Below, piece by piece: positions 28,705-37,840 of a stretch of DNA of 45,592 bases (positions are counted from its first letter, which is position 1; every line of letters begins with the position of its first letter). The stretch is from Liquorilactobacillus aquaticus DSM 21051 (lineage in GTDB: Bacteria; Bacillota; Bacilli; Lactobacillales; Lactobacillaceae). A program made the translations under genes and the position numbers. The notes beneath the pieces are model-generated. The model did no database searches and had not been told where the DNA came from. It saw only the letters and a program-made list of their open reading frames with translations. Location: contig NZ_AYZD01000016.1 in the NCBI RefSeq assembly GCF_001436755.1, positions 1 to 45,592 of the forward strand, written 5' to 3'.

Positions 28705-29319
28705 TTATTTTTCCGCTTGAAATCCATTCAAGATACTAGTTTTCAATTTTGGAAAAGGTATTACAGGGTCAACAGAAGCTTTATGCTGGCCAATTTGTTT
28801 TTCCATCCAAATCATATCGTACCAAGTAGAAAACTTATATCCACAATTGTGAAAATGTGCGGTTTGCTTGAACCCCATGTGTTCATGAAATGTAACACTG
28901 TCTGGTGGAAGGCGTGAGTCTTGCTTTGGTGAAACACCAATGCAGGCATTCAAATTTAAAATATGTTGCTGTTTGGCTGCTTTTTCCAGTAATGTGTAAA
29001 AACGACGACCTAGACCATTCCTCCGGCTGCTACTTTTTAGATAAATTGAAATTTCAGCTGACCAGGCATAGGCAGCACGAGGATGAAATGATGATAGATA
29101 AGCGTAACCTAGAATTTCATGATCTTGTTCAGCAATGATAAAAGGATAATTTAAGGAAATTTCAGTGATTCTATGCGCGAAGTCTTCGGCTGTGGGTACT
29201 TGATATTCAAAAGTAATAGCAGTTTTTTTGACATAGGGAGCGTAAATTTCTAGTAGTTGCGGAATATCTTTTCGTTGTACTTGACGAAAAACTATTTGTG
29301 AATTTTTAATTTCGGGCAT
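28705..29319 (-). CDS. GNAT family N-acetyltransferase
   Basis: A 204-residue acetyltransferase resembling the phosphinothricin/methionine-sulfoximine type. It has IVFRQVQRKDIPQLLEIYAPYVKKTAITFEY, YAYLSSFHPRAAYAWSAEISIYLK, the acetyl-CoA loop SRRNGLGRRFYTLLEKA, and VTFHEHMGFKQTAHFHNCGYKFSTWYDMIWMEK. These match that subgroup, which N-acetylates small amino-acid-like molecules. About 20 residues at the C terminus extend past the usual end. It stands first in a small minus-strand group. Confidence 0.88.
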   Translation of the reverse strand: MPEIKNSQIVFRQVQRKDIPQLLEIYAPYVKKTAITFEYQVPTAEDFAHRITEISLNYPFIIAEQDHEILGYAYLSSFHPRAAYAWSAEISIYLKSSSRRNGLGRRFYTLLEKAAKQQHILNLNACIGVSPKQDSRLPPDSVTFHEHMGFKQTAHFHNCGYKFSTWYDMIWMEKQIGQHKASVDPVIPFPKLKTSILNGFQAEK

Positions 29320-29775
29320 GCGATCCTTCCTAACTCTTTCTTGAATGTTATAGCTTTTTTATAATAATAGGGTGTTTAAGAAAAAAAAGCAAAGATAGAA
29401 AGCAAAAAAAGTTCTTGCAGGTTAAGACAAGATTTATGAAGGTGGGAGCAGACGACATGATTAAGTTGAAATTGATTTTGCTTAATCATGACTCAAAAAT
29501 TTCTGCTTGCTGTCATACTCTAATAAATTTGCAGAATATAAAAGTAAAACCACTCGAGTCCCAAAAAAAGAGAATGGGTATGAATCAAAGTGATTTTTGA
29601 TCTATACTCATTCATTTATTTAGTACAAATTAAAGTATTTCAATAGTCAGCTTTGTGACTAACAACAAGTTACTTATATTAAAAAAACAGACTATCTTTG
29701 TAATTCTAATTTTAGTGTTTGAAATTTTTTGATTCCTAGTCAATTGCTGTTTTGTAAGTAAAGTGTATGAAACAT
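29320..29775. other. Intergenic region without a supported gene
   Basis: About 455 AT-rich bases. I see two imperfect or short hairpins: CATGATTAAG (29456-29465)/CTTAATCATG (29481-29490), and TGGGTATGAATCAAA paired with TTTGATCTATACTCA near 29574-29611. The 61-codon plus-strand frame here has no ribosome site and odd composition. The 3' end of the MFS transcript must terminate in this region, but no classical terminator is clear. Confidence 0.5.
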
Positions 29776-31128
29776 TTATTCCAATATCTTATTATTTGTC
29801 TCTGGGCCGAAAAAGAGGACCACTACACCGGCAATAAGTGCAAAAAGGCTTATTAAAATGAAGATCATAGTCGGATTTGAGACAGCAATTAACCACGAAA
29901 CAACGAAGGGCATCCCAACAGTTATTAATTTTGAGACACCATTAGCAACGCCAGCGCCTCGGAAACGATACTTTGTTGAAAAAAGTTCTGAAACATAGAC
30001 CCCCACAACCGATGCCATTAAAATGTAGAAGCAAGAGGTAAGGCAGAAACCAAGCAGCATAACTAATATTGGCTGTGTTTGATGTCCATAAAGTATGCCG
30101 AGGATTGCTGCAAGAGTAAAGGCAGAAACAATGGTAGGCTTTCTACCTATGCGGTCGACAGCTAAAGCACCGACAAATGCTCCAAATGGTGCTCCCATCA
30201 GCATTACTGTGGTGAAACTTAAGGATGAAACAATATTGATGCCTTGTTTGACAAGCAAGGTAGGCACCCAAGAAGTGAAGGTGTATTGACATACAATCGT
30301 TGCGGAAACAGCAAAAGTTGCAACAAGTAAATTCCGAACGAAGTGTTTGTCGGATTCGGCTGAATTAAGCGCCGCGGTTTTCGACGAAACGGGTGCCGCG
30401 GGCCGTGTATTTTCCGTCTTCATCTCATCTTCGATACTTTCAATTACTTTTTGAGCATCTTTATATTTATTATGCGCTATGTACCAGCGTGGGGATTCAG
30501 GTAAATTACGTCTGAAATACCAAAGAACTAATGCAAGAGCACCAGAGATAACAAACATTGCACGCCAAGAAAAACGTGGAATGATTAATGTACATAGCAG
30601 CATTGTTATCGGAGCGCCGCAGTTTGCAACGAAAGAGGTTAAAGCGCACCATTTACCGCGTGTCTTAATGGGTGAGAATTCGTTAATCATGGCATATCCG
30701 GTAACGATTTCTGTACCTAGTCCGATGCTTGCAATAAGGCGACAGATAATCAGAAAAGGCATGTTAGGAGAAAATGCGCCCAGCAGGGTGAAAAATCCAA
30801 AAACCAGTAAATTAAGCTGATAAGCTCTTTTACGACCAAATAAATCACCGATTAAACCGGCAAAAATTGAGCCGAGAAAGAGTCCAAAGAAACCGACGGA
30901 AAGAAAAGCTGAATTTAAGGAAAGTGTTGACCAACCGTCTTTTAATAAATAGCTGCTGACACCACTTGCGAGATAAACGTCAATTGCATCGAGGAACATT
31001 CCAGCTGAAACTAAAGTGAAGATCTTATAAAATGTTTTAGTTGGTTGAATTTTATCCATTCTAACATGCAGGTTTTGTTTCATAATATAGTCGGTGTTGT
31101 TTTGTGATAAAGCGTTAGTGTTGTCCAA
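29776..31128 (-). CDS. MFS transporter at the end of the leu operon
   Basis: A 450-residue major facilitator with about 12 membrane segments. The loop 2-3 signature is LIGDLFGRKRAYQLN, loop 8-9 shows VDRIGRKPTIVSAF, and the central loop between helices 6 and 7 is long and polar. It resembles the sugar-porter/aromatic-acid:H+ symporter group (MhbT/YceI type). The frame opens at TTG 31128; AAGGATG lies 13 bases upstream. A five-codon ATG frame (start 31132) overlaps it and could aid reinitiation. It follows leuD by 15 bases, so it is very likely cotranscribed with leuABCD. Transport of a branched-chain keto or hydroxy acid is an inference from position only. Confidence 0.85.
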   Translation of the reverse strand: MDNTNALSQNNTDYIMKQNLHVRMDKIQPTKTFYKIFTLVSAGMFLDAIDVYLASGVSSYLLKDGWSTLSLNSAFLSVGFFGLFLGSIFAGLIGDLFGRKRAYQLNLLVFGFFTLLGAFSPNMPFLIICRLIASIGLGTEIVTGYAMINEFSPIKTRGKWCALTSFVANCGAPITMLLCTLIIPRFSWRAMFVISGALALVLWYFRRNLPESPRWYIAHNKYKDAQKVIESIEDEMKTENTRPAAPVSSKTAALNSAESDKHFVRNLLVATFAVSATIVCQYTFTSWVPTLLVKQGINIVSSLSFTTVMLMGAPFGAFVGALAVDRIGRKPTIVSAFTLAAILGILYGHQTQPILVMLLGFCLTSCFYILMASVVGVYVSELFSTKYRFRGAGVANGVSKLITVGMPFVVSWLIAVSNPTMIFILISLFALIAGVVVLFFGPETNNKILE

Positions 31129-31143
31129 TCATAAGTCACATCC

Positions 31144-31728
31144 TTAAGAAAATGAGGGCATCGAATTTTCAAATTCAGAAATTTTATCTGAGTAGTCCAA
31201 AGTAACATCAATATCATCTGTGCCATTAATAAATTTTTTCTTCCAAGTTGAATCAATATCAAAATGGTATTTTTCACTTTTGCATTCTACTGTTTGTTGC
31301 GGGAGGTCTACTGTTATTTTTTCCTCCGGTGAGATAGCAGCCATTTTTTGACGTGCTTCAAGAGGTAAAATAATGGGAAGAACACCATTTTTTGTACAGT
31401 TCATAAAGAAAATATCACTGTAACTTCCAGCAATGACGATCTTAAAACCCCAATCTTTCAATGCCCATGCGGCATGCTCACGTGAGGAACCACAACCAAA
31501 ATTTTCGCCACTGATTAAAATGGTCGCACCCTGCCTTTCGGGCTGATTCAAGATGAAGTTCGGATTGGGGCGCCCGTCATCTAAAAAACGCCAATCATGA
31601 AAAAGATGTTTCCCATAACCAGTTTTTAAGATATTTTTTAAAAACTGTTTTGGAATGATCTGATCTGTATCAATATTATTATTCATCAATGGAATCGTTG
31701 TTCCCTTGTGTATTGTGATAGCTTCCAT
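31144..31728 (-). CDS. leuD: 3-isopropylmalate dehydratase small subunit
   Basis: A 194-residue subunit carrying the swivelling domain of isopropylmalate isomerase. Motifs: [61 protein letters not shown] and [10 protein letters not shown]. Full length. Its ATG abuts the leuC stop (TAA-ATG). With LeuC it isomerises 2- to 3-isopropylmalate. Confidence 0.96.
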   Translation of the reverse strand: MEAITIHKGTTIPLMNNNIDTDQIIPKQFLKNILKTGYGKHLFHDWRFLDDGRPNPNFILNQPERQGATILISGENFGCGSSREHAAWALKDWGFKIVIAGSYSDIFFMNCTKNGVLPIILPLEARQKMAAISPEEKITVDLPQQTVECKSEKYHFDIDSTWKKKFINGTDDIDVTLDYSDKISEFENSMPSFS

Positions 31729-33105
31729 TTAAATTACCTCTTTCTGTCTAATATCAACAAAATGTCCATGAATGCCGGCAGCAGCAACCATTGCTGGACT
31801 CGCTAAGTGCGTGCGGGCATCTTTTCCTTGACGACCTTCGAAATTTCGATTGGTAGTCGAGGCACAATGAATACCAGCTGGTATCTTATCAGGGTTCATG
31901 GCTAAACAAGCTGAGCATCCTGGATCACGCCATTCGCAACCTGCGTCTTTAAAAATTTTATCGAGCCCGAGTTTCTCAGCATCATTCTTAACGGTTCTTG
32001 ATCCCGGAACAATCCACGCGGTCACATTTTTAGCGAGGTGATGACCCTTCAAGACACGTGCAGCTTCCTGCAGATCAGCTAAACGTCCGTTTGTACAAGA
32101 CCCAATAAAGATCCATTGAATAGGGATGGCACTAGCAGCCATATGTGGCTTAAGATCCATGTAGTCATACGCACGTTGAAAATTCATGTCGGCGATATCA
32201 GGTAATTTTCCTGATATTGGCACAGACATCGAAGGATTAGTTCCCCAAGAAACATAAGGGGCTAAGTCACTGACATCAAATTCTAAGACTTTGTCGTAAT
32301 CAGCAGGACTGTCAGTGTAAAATTGCTTCCAGTAGTCAATTGCTTCTTCCATTTTTTTAGGAGCATATTTACGTCCTTTAACGTATTCAAAAGTAGTCTG
32401 ATCGGGTTTCATCATCCCCATTTTTGCACCGCCTTCAATAGCCATGTTACAGATTGACATTCTGTTTTCCATTGAAAGGCTGTCTACTGTATCTCCGTAA
32501 AACTCAAGAGCGTAACCTGTCCCAAAGTCGACACCATAAGTGGCGATTAACGCCATGATAATATCTTTAGCTGAAACACCTTCTTGCAATTTCCCACGCA
32601 AATGAATACCCATTGTTTTGGGCTTTAATTGCCAAATCGTTTGTGTAGCTAAAACATGCTCAACTTCGGATGTCCCGATTCCAAAAGCAATTGAACCGAA
32701 AGCACCATGCGTTGCTGTATGCGAATCGCCACAGACAACTGTTTGCCCAGGCTGAGTTAACCCCAATTGAGGTCCTATGACATGGACAATGCCTTGATCT
32801 TCAGATCCTACTTCCGCTAATCGAATTCCGAATTCGTTGCAATTCTTTTTAAGTGTTTCAATTTGTTTAAGTGAAATGGCATCCTTGATATTGAAGATAT
32901 CTTTGGTAGGAACATTGTGATCCATCGTTGCAAATGTCCTTTCAGTGCGCCGGACATGGCGATGGTTCACTCGCAATCCCTCAAATGCTTGTGGAGATGT
33001 AACCTCATGTACTAAGTGCAAGTCGATATAGATCAATTGCGGTTCTCCTGGAGCACCTGTGATAACATGTTTTTCCCAGAGTTTATCAAATAATGTCTTT
33101 CCCAT
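31729..33105 (-). CDS. leuC: 3-isopropylmalate dehydratase large subunit
   Basis: About 458 residues. Aconitase-family catalytic subunit with a 4Fe-4S cluster. It shows [64 protein letters not shown] (first cluster Cys) and [15 protein letters not shown] with further Cys ligands. ATG 33105 is preferred because AAGG lies eight bases upstream. ATG 33114 falls on the ribosome site itself and inside the leuB stop. Confidence 0.96.
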   Translation of the reverse strand: MGKTLFDKLWEKHVITGAPGEPQLIYIDLHLVHEVTSPQAFEGLRVNHRHVRRTERTFATMDHNVPTKDIFNIKDAISLKQIETLKKNCNEFGIRLAEVGSEDQGIVHVIGPQLGLTQPGQTVVCGDSHTATHGAFGSIAFGIGTSEVEHVLATQTIWQLKPKTMGIHLRGKLQEGVSAKDIIMALIATYGVDFGTGYALEFYGDTVDSLSMENRMSICNMAIEGGAKMGMMKPDQTTFEYVKGRKYAPKKMEEAIDYWKQFYTDSPADYDKVLEFDVSDLAPYVSWGTNPSMSVPISGKLPDIADMNFQRAYDYMDLKPHMAASAIPIQWIFIGSCTNGRLADLQEAARVLKGHHLAKNVTAWIVPGSRTVKNDAEKLGLDKIFKDAGCEWRDPGCSACLAMNPDKIPAGIHCASTTNRNFEGRQGKDARTHLASPAMVAAAGIHGHFVDIRQKEVI

Positions 33106-33110
33106 TTTGT

Positions 33111-34160
33111 TCATCCTTTCAAGTTCTTTACAATATTAGTTGTAACTTCTTGTGTTGTCGCAGTTCCGCCTATGTCGGGGGTAGTTATTCCTTCTTCAAT
33201 CGTTTTTTGAACGGCTTCCGCTATTTTGTCAGCAATATAGCTCTCATCAAAGGATTCGCGCAGCATCATCTCAATACTTTGAATCATTGAAATTGGATCG
33301 GCAATTCCTTTTCCGGCGATGTCCGGAGCAGATCCATGAATTGGTTCATATAGGTTAGGGCCGGTTGTGCCTGCGCTCATTGATGGAATTGTTCCTAATG
33401 ATCCTGTCAGCACCGAAGCTTCGTCACTTAGAATGTCGCCAAATAAATTAGCAGTAATCAGGACATCAAAAGAGGTAGGATGTGTAATAATTTTCATGGC
33501 AGCGGCATCAACGTAGCAATAATCGACTGTTACTTCAGGATATTCTTGTTTGAATTCTTCTGTGACTTTGCGCCAGAGCCTTGAAGTTGCGAGAACATTT
33601 GCTTTATCGACAACCGTCACGTGTTTTCGCCGACGCATGCTCATGTCAAAACCAATTTTCAAAATACGTTTGATTTCTTGCACTGTATAAGTTGAAGTAT
33701 CAAGTGCATCTTGTGAATTTTGTTTCCGTGGTGTTCCAAAGTAGATGCCACTGGTTAATTCACGGACAATCACAAAATCAGTATTGTCGAGTACTTCCTG
33801 CTTTACAGGTGAAAAACGAGACAAATTGGGATCAACCTTGGTAGGACGTATGTTGGAAAAAAGTCCTAATCTGTTTCTGATCTCCAAAAGCCCTTTTTCA
33901 GGACGCTTGCTGGCATTATCCCATTTAGGGCCACCAATAGCACTCAATAATACAGCATCTGCTTGTTTACAGCCTTCAATAGTTTGTTGAGGAAGGGGAT
34001 CGCCGTATTTATCAATGGCTTCACCGCCGAAAGGATAATCAATCGTTTGATATTGAAAATTTGAATCTGCACTAGCAGCTTTCAGAACAGTCAAACCGGC
34101 TTCCATTATTTCTGGTCCAATGTAGTCTCCACGAAGAATTGCTATTACTTTTTTAGACAT
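33111..34160 (-). CDS. leuB: 3-isopropylmalate dehydrogenase
   Basis: A 349-residue NAD-dependent decarboxylating dehydrogenase giving 2-ketoisocaproate. It has [17 protein letters not shown] (usually GDGIGPE; here Tyr replaces Gly), [25 protein letters not shown]-type [63 protein letters not shown] and [18 protein letters not shown]. Full length. A GAAAGGTG site precedes ATG 34160. Confidence 0.96.
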   Translation of the reverse strand: MSKKVIAILRGDYIGPEIMEAGLTVLKAASADSNFQYQTIDYPFGGEAIDKYGDPLPQQTIEGCKQADAVLLSAIGGPKWDNASKRPEKGLLEIRNRLGLFSNIRPTKVDPNLSRFSPVKQEVLDNTDFVIVRELTSGIYFGTPRKQNSQDALDTSTYTVQEIKRILKIGFDMSMRRRKHVTVVDKANVLATSRLWRKVTEEFKQEYPEVTVDYCYVDAAAMKIITHPTSFDVLITANLFGDILSDEASVLTGSLGTIPSMSAGTTGPNLYEPIHGSAPDIAGKGIADPISMIQSIEMMLRESFDESYIADKIAEAVQKTIEEGITTPDIGGTATTQEVTTNIVKNLKG

Positions 34161-34185
34161 TGCTGAACACCTTTCTGGATAAAAA

Positions 34186-35346
34186 TTATTGTACTACTTT
34201 ATTTTTTTTCATAATTTGTTCTAAGTCTGTATCAGAGACTAATTGCTGGTTATCAGCAATTGCTTTGAAAATAGGAAAAATGCGCCGCATGTCTTCCTTA
34301 GTAACCTGGTAACCCATCTCGTTCAATTTAACAGCAACAGCATGGGAACCAGACAATTTTCCCAGTGGGATTGATGCATGTGCTATCCCCACAGTTTGAG
34401 GAGTCAAAATTTCGTACGTAGCATGGTTTTTTAAGAAGCCATCTTGATGAATACCAGATTCATGGGAATAAGCATTTGAACCAGTAATAGCTTTATTACT
34501 TGGGATAGGCATCTTTGTTTTCTGACTGACCATAGTAGCCGTTTTGAATGTTTGCTTAAGATCAATATTGTTTTCTGCGTCGTAATAGTCCTTGCGGACA
34601 TACATAGCGGCTGCAACTTCTTCCAAGGCGGTATTGCCAGCGCGTTCGCCGATACCGTTGACTGTACCTTCGATTCTGGTTGCGCCATGTTTAATTGAAG
34701 CTAATGCATTAGCTGTAGCCATACCCAAGTCATTATGACAGTGAACAGAGAAAATCACAGCATCAAATTCTGGGATGTTTTCACGCATATAGTCAAACAT
34801 AGCAGCAAATTCATGCGGGTTTGTGTAACCAGTTGTATCAGGAATATTAATGACGGTTGCGCCAGCATGGATAGCAGTTCTAATTGCTCTCACCAAGAAG
34901 TCCCATTCTGTTCTAGTGGCATCCTCCGGTGAAAATTCAACATTATTGAAGCTTTTTTTTGCGTAGCTGACAAAATGTTTGATTGCAGCGATCACTTCAT
35001 CTTGGGTCATATGCAATTTAGTTTTACGGTGAATTGGACTGGTTGCAATGAAGACATGTATCTGACCAGTAGGCGCGTCTTTTAAAGCTGCGGAAACTGC
35101 ATCAATATCTTTTTGGACACAACGAGCTAAACCGACAACATTAGTTTTCCTTATTTCTTGTCCAATACGCCGAACGGCCTCAAAATCATTTTTTGAAGCA
35201 ACAGGGAAACCAGCTTCGATTACGTCTACTCCCCAAGATTCAAATTGATGAGCTAATTCTATTTTGTCATCAATTGAAAAGTTAACACCAATTGTCTGTT
35301 CACCATCACGCAAGGTTGTATCAAAAAATTGAATTTTTTTTGTCAT
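34186..35346 (-). CDS. leuA: 2-isopropylmalate synthase, short form without regulatory domain
   Basis: 386 residues against about 500-520 for typical bacterial LeuA. The catalytic TIM barrel is complete: FFDTTLRDGEQTIGVNFS, VIEAGFPVASKNDFEAV, EFSPEDATRTEWDFL, INIPDTTGYTNP, SVHCHNDLGMATANAL, VNGIGERAGNTALEEVA and the following HESGIHQDGFLKN. The C-terminal LeuA allosteric domain that binds leucine is absent. Only 25 bases separate its stop from leuB, so no remnant remains. It condenses 2-ketoisovalerate with acetyl-CoA and commits carbon to leucine. Weak or no feedback inhibition is inferred. A GGGAGG site precedes ATG 35346; the leader attenuator lies upstream. Confidence 0.93.
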   Translation of the reverse strand: MTKKIQFFDTTLRDGEQTIGVNFSIDDKIELAHQFESWGVDVIEAGFPVASKNDFEAVRRIGQEIRKTNVVGLARCVQKDIDAVSAALKDAPTGQIHVFIATSPIHRKTKLHMTQDEVIAAIKHFVSYAKKSFNNVEFSPEDATRTEWDFLVRAIRTAIHAGATVINIPDTTGYTNPHEFAAMFDYMRENIPEFDAVIFSVHCHNDLGMATANALASIKHGATRIEGTVNGIGERAGNTALEEVAAAMYVRKDYYDAENNIDLKQTFKTATMVSQKTKMPIPSNKAITGSNAYSHESGIHQDGFLKNHATYEILTPQTVGIAHASIPLGKLSGSHAVAVKLNEMGYQVTKEDMRRIFPIFKAIADNQQLVSDTDLEQIMKKNKVVQ

Positions 35347-35394
35347 AAGTATAACCTCCCAGTTATTTTTGAATCATGTAATATATTTATTTAT

Positions 35395-35429
35395 AAAAAA
35401 AACGCCTCATTCGTTAAGAATGAGACGCT
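35395..35429 (-). terminator. leu operon attenuator terminator
   Basis: On the minus strand GCGTCTCATTC (35428-35418) pairs with GAATGAGGCGT (35412-35402), with one G-U pair, followed by eight T (35402-35395). It lies about 50 bases before leuA. Its 5' arm overlaps an alternative hairpin GCTAA/TTAGC (35427-35441), which could prevent termination. Confidence 0.85.
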
Positions 35430-35499
35430 AACCATCTTAGCTCGAGCCCCATTCCCATAACGCTAAATAGGACTCGACACATTTCGTCAGAGTCCTTCG

Positions 35500-35553
35500 T
35501 CATAGTAGTAGGGCGAATTCAATTGTTGCAGTTGCAGTGTATTCGTAAACCAT
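35500..35553 (-). CDS. Leucine leader peptide
   Basis: A 17-codon frame, MVYEYTATATIEFALLL, from ATG 35553 to TGA 35500, too short for usual gene calling. AAAGGAG lies eight bases before the ATG. It ends in three consecutive CUA leucine codons, rare-looking beside the TTA, TTG and CTT codons that dominate nearby genes. A stable hairpin (GGACTCGAC 35470-35478 with GTC-GAGTCC 35486-35495) begins five bases past the stop, then the U-tract terminator, then leuA. This is the classical leuL design: leucyl-tRNA shortage stalls the ribosome on the CUA run and alters the downstream fold. Confidence 0.85.
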   Translation of the reverse strand: MVYEYTATATIEFALLL

Positions 35554-35583
35554 GTTGAGGACTCCTTTCTTTATTTGTCTATC

Positions 35584-35612
35584 AATTTAACGTATTTTTA
35601 ATCCTATGTCAA
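35584..35612 (-). promoter_or_regulatory. leu operon promoter
   Basis: On the minus strand TTGACA (35612-35607), a 17-base spacer and TAAATT (35589-35584). The transcript would start about 25 bases before the leader-peptide ATG. Confidence 0.8.
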
Positions 35613-35665
35613 TTACTTTTTTATAATTTTTTATGATTTGCTAATTTTATTAGATGATACTGTTT

Positions 35666-35693
35666 AAAATCCGTAGCAATAACGGATTTTTTT
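35666..35693. terminator. Hairpin between the leu and nagB promoters
   Basis: AAAATCCGT (35666-35674) and ACGGATTTT (35682-35690) form a perfect stem with a seven-base loop and a run of T to 35693 on the plus strand. It lies upstream of both divergent promoters, so it ends no gene in the window. It may insulate the two or end a small antisense transcript. Confidence 0.6.
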
Positions 35694-35731
35694 CATCTGC
35701 GCTTAAAAAAGCTTAAATATACTTTTAAATA

Positions 35732-35760
35732 TTTACAAACGCTTACAGAGATGGTAAAAT
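35732..35760 (+). promoter_or_regulatory. nagB promoter with catabolite-responsive element
   Basis: TTTACA (35732-35737), a 17-base spacer and TAAAAT (35755-35760). TTACAAACGCTTACA (35733-35747) overlaps the -35 region and matches the CcpA cre consensus WTGNAANCGNWNNCW with one change, so glucose repression is likely. Confidence 0.65.
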
Positions 35761-35832
35761 TATTAATAGAAACAGTGGTGTTTGGCGTTAGTCATCGTTA
35801 TCAAAAAGGAATAAGCTTTTTTGCTTGCAGTT

Positions 35833-35866
35833 TTGGTATAGCCCAATTATAATAGGACTATACCAA
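35833..35866 (+). promoter_or_regulatory. Paired NagR (GntR-type) operator-like sites
   Basis: TTGGTATAGCCCAATT (35833-35848) and, inverted, TTGGTATAGTCCTATT (35866-35851) both resemble the dre site ATTGGTATAGACAACT bound by NagR/YvoA in Bacillus. Facing each other, they also make a hairpin (TTGGTATAG/CTATACCAA) directly before the GGAGG site of nagB. Confidence 0.6.
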
Positions 35867-35886
35867 TTTACTGGAGGTAAATTCTG

Positions 35887-36594
35887 ATGAAAATTATTGT
35901 TGTTGAAGATAAAAAACAAGGTGGACAAACTGCTTATGAGTTTTTTAAGAACGAGTTGGCAAAAAAGAATGATGCTGTTTTTGGATTAGCAACTGGAAGC
36001 ACACCGGTGACGACCTACGAAGCGATTGTGCGCAGCAATTTGGATTTTAGCAGCAGCATTTCGGTTAATTTAGACGAATATGTTGGTTTGAGTGCAAGTC
36101 ATCCGCAGAGTTACAATTATTACATGCAGCAGAACTTGTTTCAGTATAAACCGTTTCACCATTCTTATTTACCTGATGGAGAAGCAACCGATGAAACAAA
36201 AGAAGTCAGCAGATACAACTTGATTATTAAAAAAAATCCGATTGATCTTCAATTGCTGGGGATTGGAAGGAATGGACATATTGGTTTCAACGAGCCGGGA
36301 ACAGACTTTGCTTTAAAAACGCATAAAGTGAAGCTTACAGAATCAACAATTGCTGCAAATTCTCGTTTTTTTGATAATGAACAAGATGTTCCACGTTATG
36401 CATATTCGATGGGAATAGGATCAATATTAAGGTCTAAGAAGATTATTTTAGAAGCTTTTGGAGAATCAAAAGCAGAAGCTGTTAAAAATATGATTGAAGG
36501 TCCTGTAACACGGCAGTGCCCAGCCAGTGTGCTGCAACAGCATTCTGACGTAACTGTCATTTTAGATGAAGCAGCTGCGCAAAAATTAAGGTAA
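35887..36594 (+). CDS. nagB: Glucosamine-6-phosphate deaminase
   Basis: A 235-residue enzyme converting GlcN-6-P to Fru-6-P and ammonia in amino sugar use. It has [39 protein letters not shown] and the catalytic [17 protein letters not shown] with the lid residues. Length is normal for the short Bacillota form lacking the allosteric C terminus. GGAGG precedes ATG 35887. The gene is monocistronic, with its own promoter, cre and NagR-like operators. nagA is not adjacent. Confidence 0.96.
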   Translation: MKIIVVEDKKQGGQTAYEFFKNELAKKNDAVFGLATGSTPVTTYEAIVRSNLDFSSSISVNLDEYVGLSASHPQSYNYYMQQNLFQYKPFHHSYLPDGEATDETKEVSRYNLIIKKNPIDLQLLGIGRNGHIGFNEPGTDFALKTHKVKLTESTIAANSRFFDNEQDVPRYAYSMGIGSILRSKKIILEAFGESKAEAVKNMIEGPVTRQCPASVLQQHSDVTVILDEAAAQKLR

Positions 36595-36616
36595 TAAATT
36601 ATTTAAACTCAGTCTT

Positions 36617-36731
36617 AATATGGCCCAAAAGCCAGTAGCTTGTGTTCGAACAAAAAAATAAAAGGAATAACGCATTCTCCCAACCCCTTTGAAAGTTCGA
36701 AGCATAAGTATACTGCCTTTTGGGCCATATT
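36617..36731. repeat. Large nested palindrome after nagB
   Basis: Outer arms AATATGGCCCAAAAGCCAGTA (36617-36637, first 20 shown in part by ATGGCCCAAAAG) and 36711-36731 pair at 20 of 21 positions. Inner arms TTCGAAC (36645-36651) and GTTCGAA (36695-36701) pair inside. About 115 bases could fold into one long hairpin. It may be a bidirectional terminator between convergent nagB and mleR or a small non-coding mobile repeat (MITE). Confidence 0.6.
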
Positions 36732-36874
36732 GTTGTTTTAGAAGATGTAAAAAAATTTTGTATTTCAAACTCAATTGTTCCTCAAAATGTAGAATTACGC
36801 TAAGGCTGTTAGCTAAATTTACATGGTGTAAGTTTAAATTGAACGATTATTTGTTGAAATAAAGCCAGTAGATT

Positions 36875-37789
36875 TTACTTACCTAGCTGATTTGTATTGC
36901 TGGAGTAGGAGCCTAAGCTCTGTGTTAGTTGATGAATAAGGTTTTGCTTGGTTTGAGATAGTAGCTGTGATTGGCGGAAAACCAGCGAAATTAAGAATTC
37001 GGGTTGGAATGAATCGGTTAGATCCAAACTGATTATGTCATCCTGGGGTGTAATTGCTGTTTCAGTCAAGAATCCAATACCGATATTCTCGTGGATCATG
37101 CTTTTAAGCAACGCAATATCACCCGTTTTATAGATAATTTGTGGGTCAATACATGAGATTTTATTTAGCGCACCAAAGGCAGTAGGGTGAACAAAGTCTT
37201 CAGTCTGCATAATGAATTTCTCATTGTGCAAATCTTGAAAAGCAATTTTTTTTAACGAAGCTAAGTGTGATCGAGGACTGACAATTATCTTGAAATGATG
37301 CTTTGCTAAGAGCGTTGCACTCAAGCCATCATTATTGAGGGAATGTGTGGAGCCGAGTAAAGCAATATCAAGTTTGCCATTTTCTAAGGCTGCCAATAAT
37401 TCACTAGACCCTGCTTCTGTAACTAACAGTTGATCAAGTAAATTAGTTTTGGCTAACTGTGAAGCAGCTTTTGGGAAAAAATAATTACCGATGATCGGTG
37501 GGAGCCCAAAGCGGATTTGTTCAGTTTTTAATGAAGCCATGTCAAGGTTAGTTAAAGCAGCTTCATCAATTATGCGATTGGCATGTTTCAGAAGTTGTTG
37601 CCCACTAGGGGTAAGCAAAATTGATTGATGTGATTGATCACGATGAAGTAAAACGGTGTTGAATTCATCTTCCAAACGTTTGATTGCCATAGTAATTGCT
37701 GGTTGACTGACTGAGAAATAGTCAGCAACAGCAGTGAAATTTTTTAAAGATACTAACTTTGAAAAGTAAGTTAAATCACGAATTTTCAT
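36875..37789 (-). CDS. mleR: LysR family regulator, probable malolactic activator MleR
   Basis: About 304 residues. The N-terminal winged helix-turn-helix (MKIRDLTYFSKLVSLKNFTAVADYF ... SQPAITMAIKRLEDEFNTVLLHR) is standard LysR, followed by a periplasmic-binding-protein-like effector domain (QIRFGLPPIIGNYFFP, KLDIALLGSTH, IGIGFLTETAI). ATG 37789 follows AGGAGG by five bases; the longer start at 37816 lacks one. Divergent orientation to mleS-mleP is the classical arrangement of mleR, which responds to L-malate. The identity rests mostly on that context. Confidence 0.85.
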   Translation of the reverse strand: MKIRDLTYFSKLVSLKNFTAVADYFSVSQPAITMAIKRLEDEFNTVLLHRDQSHQSILLTPSGQQLLKHANRIIDEAALTNLDMASLKTEQIRFGLPPIIGNYFFPKAASQLAKTNLLDQLLVTEAGSSELLAALENGKLDIALLGSTHSLNNDGLSATLLAKHHFKIIVSPRSHLASLKKIAFQDLHNEKFIMQTEDFVHPTAFGALNKISCIDPQIIYKTGDIALLKSMIHENIGIGFLTETAITPQDDIISLDLTDSFQPEFLISLVFRQSQLLSQTKQNLIHQLTQSLGSYSSNTNQLGK

Positions 37790-37840
37790 AAAAACCTCCT
37801 GAGAACTTAAAAGCAATTGGGTTCAAAAAAACTAAGAGCA

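Noticed and set aside
29415-29600. 61-codon plus-strand frame in the gap before the MFS gene
   Set aside because: No ribosome site, no recognisable motif, and it crosses a hairpin; likely chance.
36586-36774. 62-codon minus-strand frame after nagB
   Set aside because: It lies across the nested palindrome and has no ribosome site.
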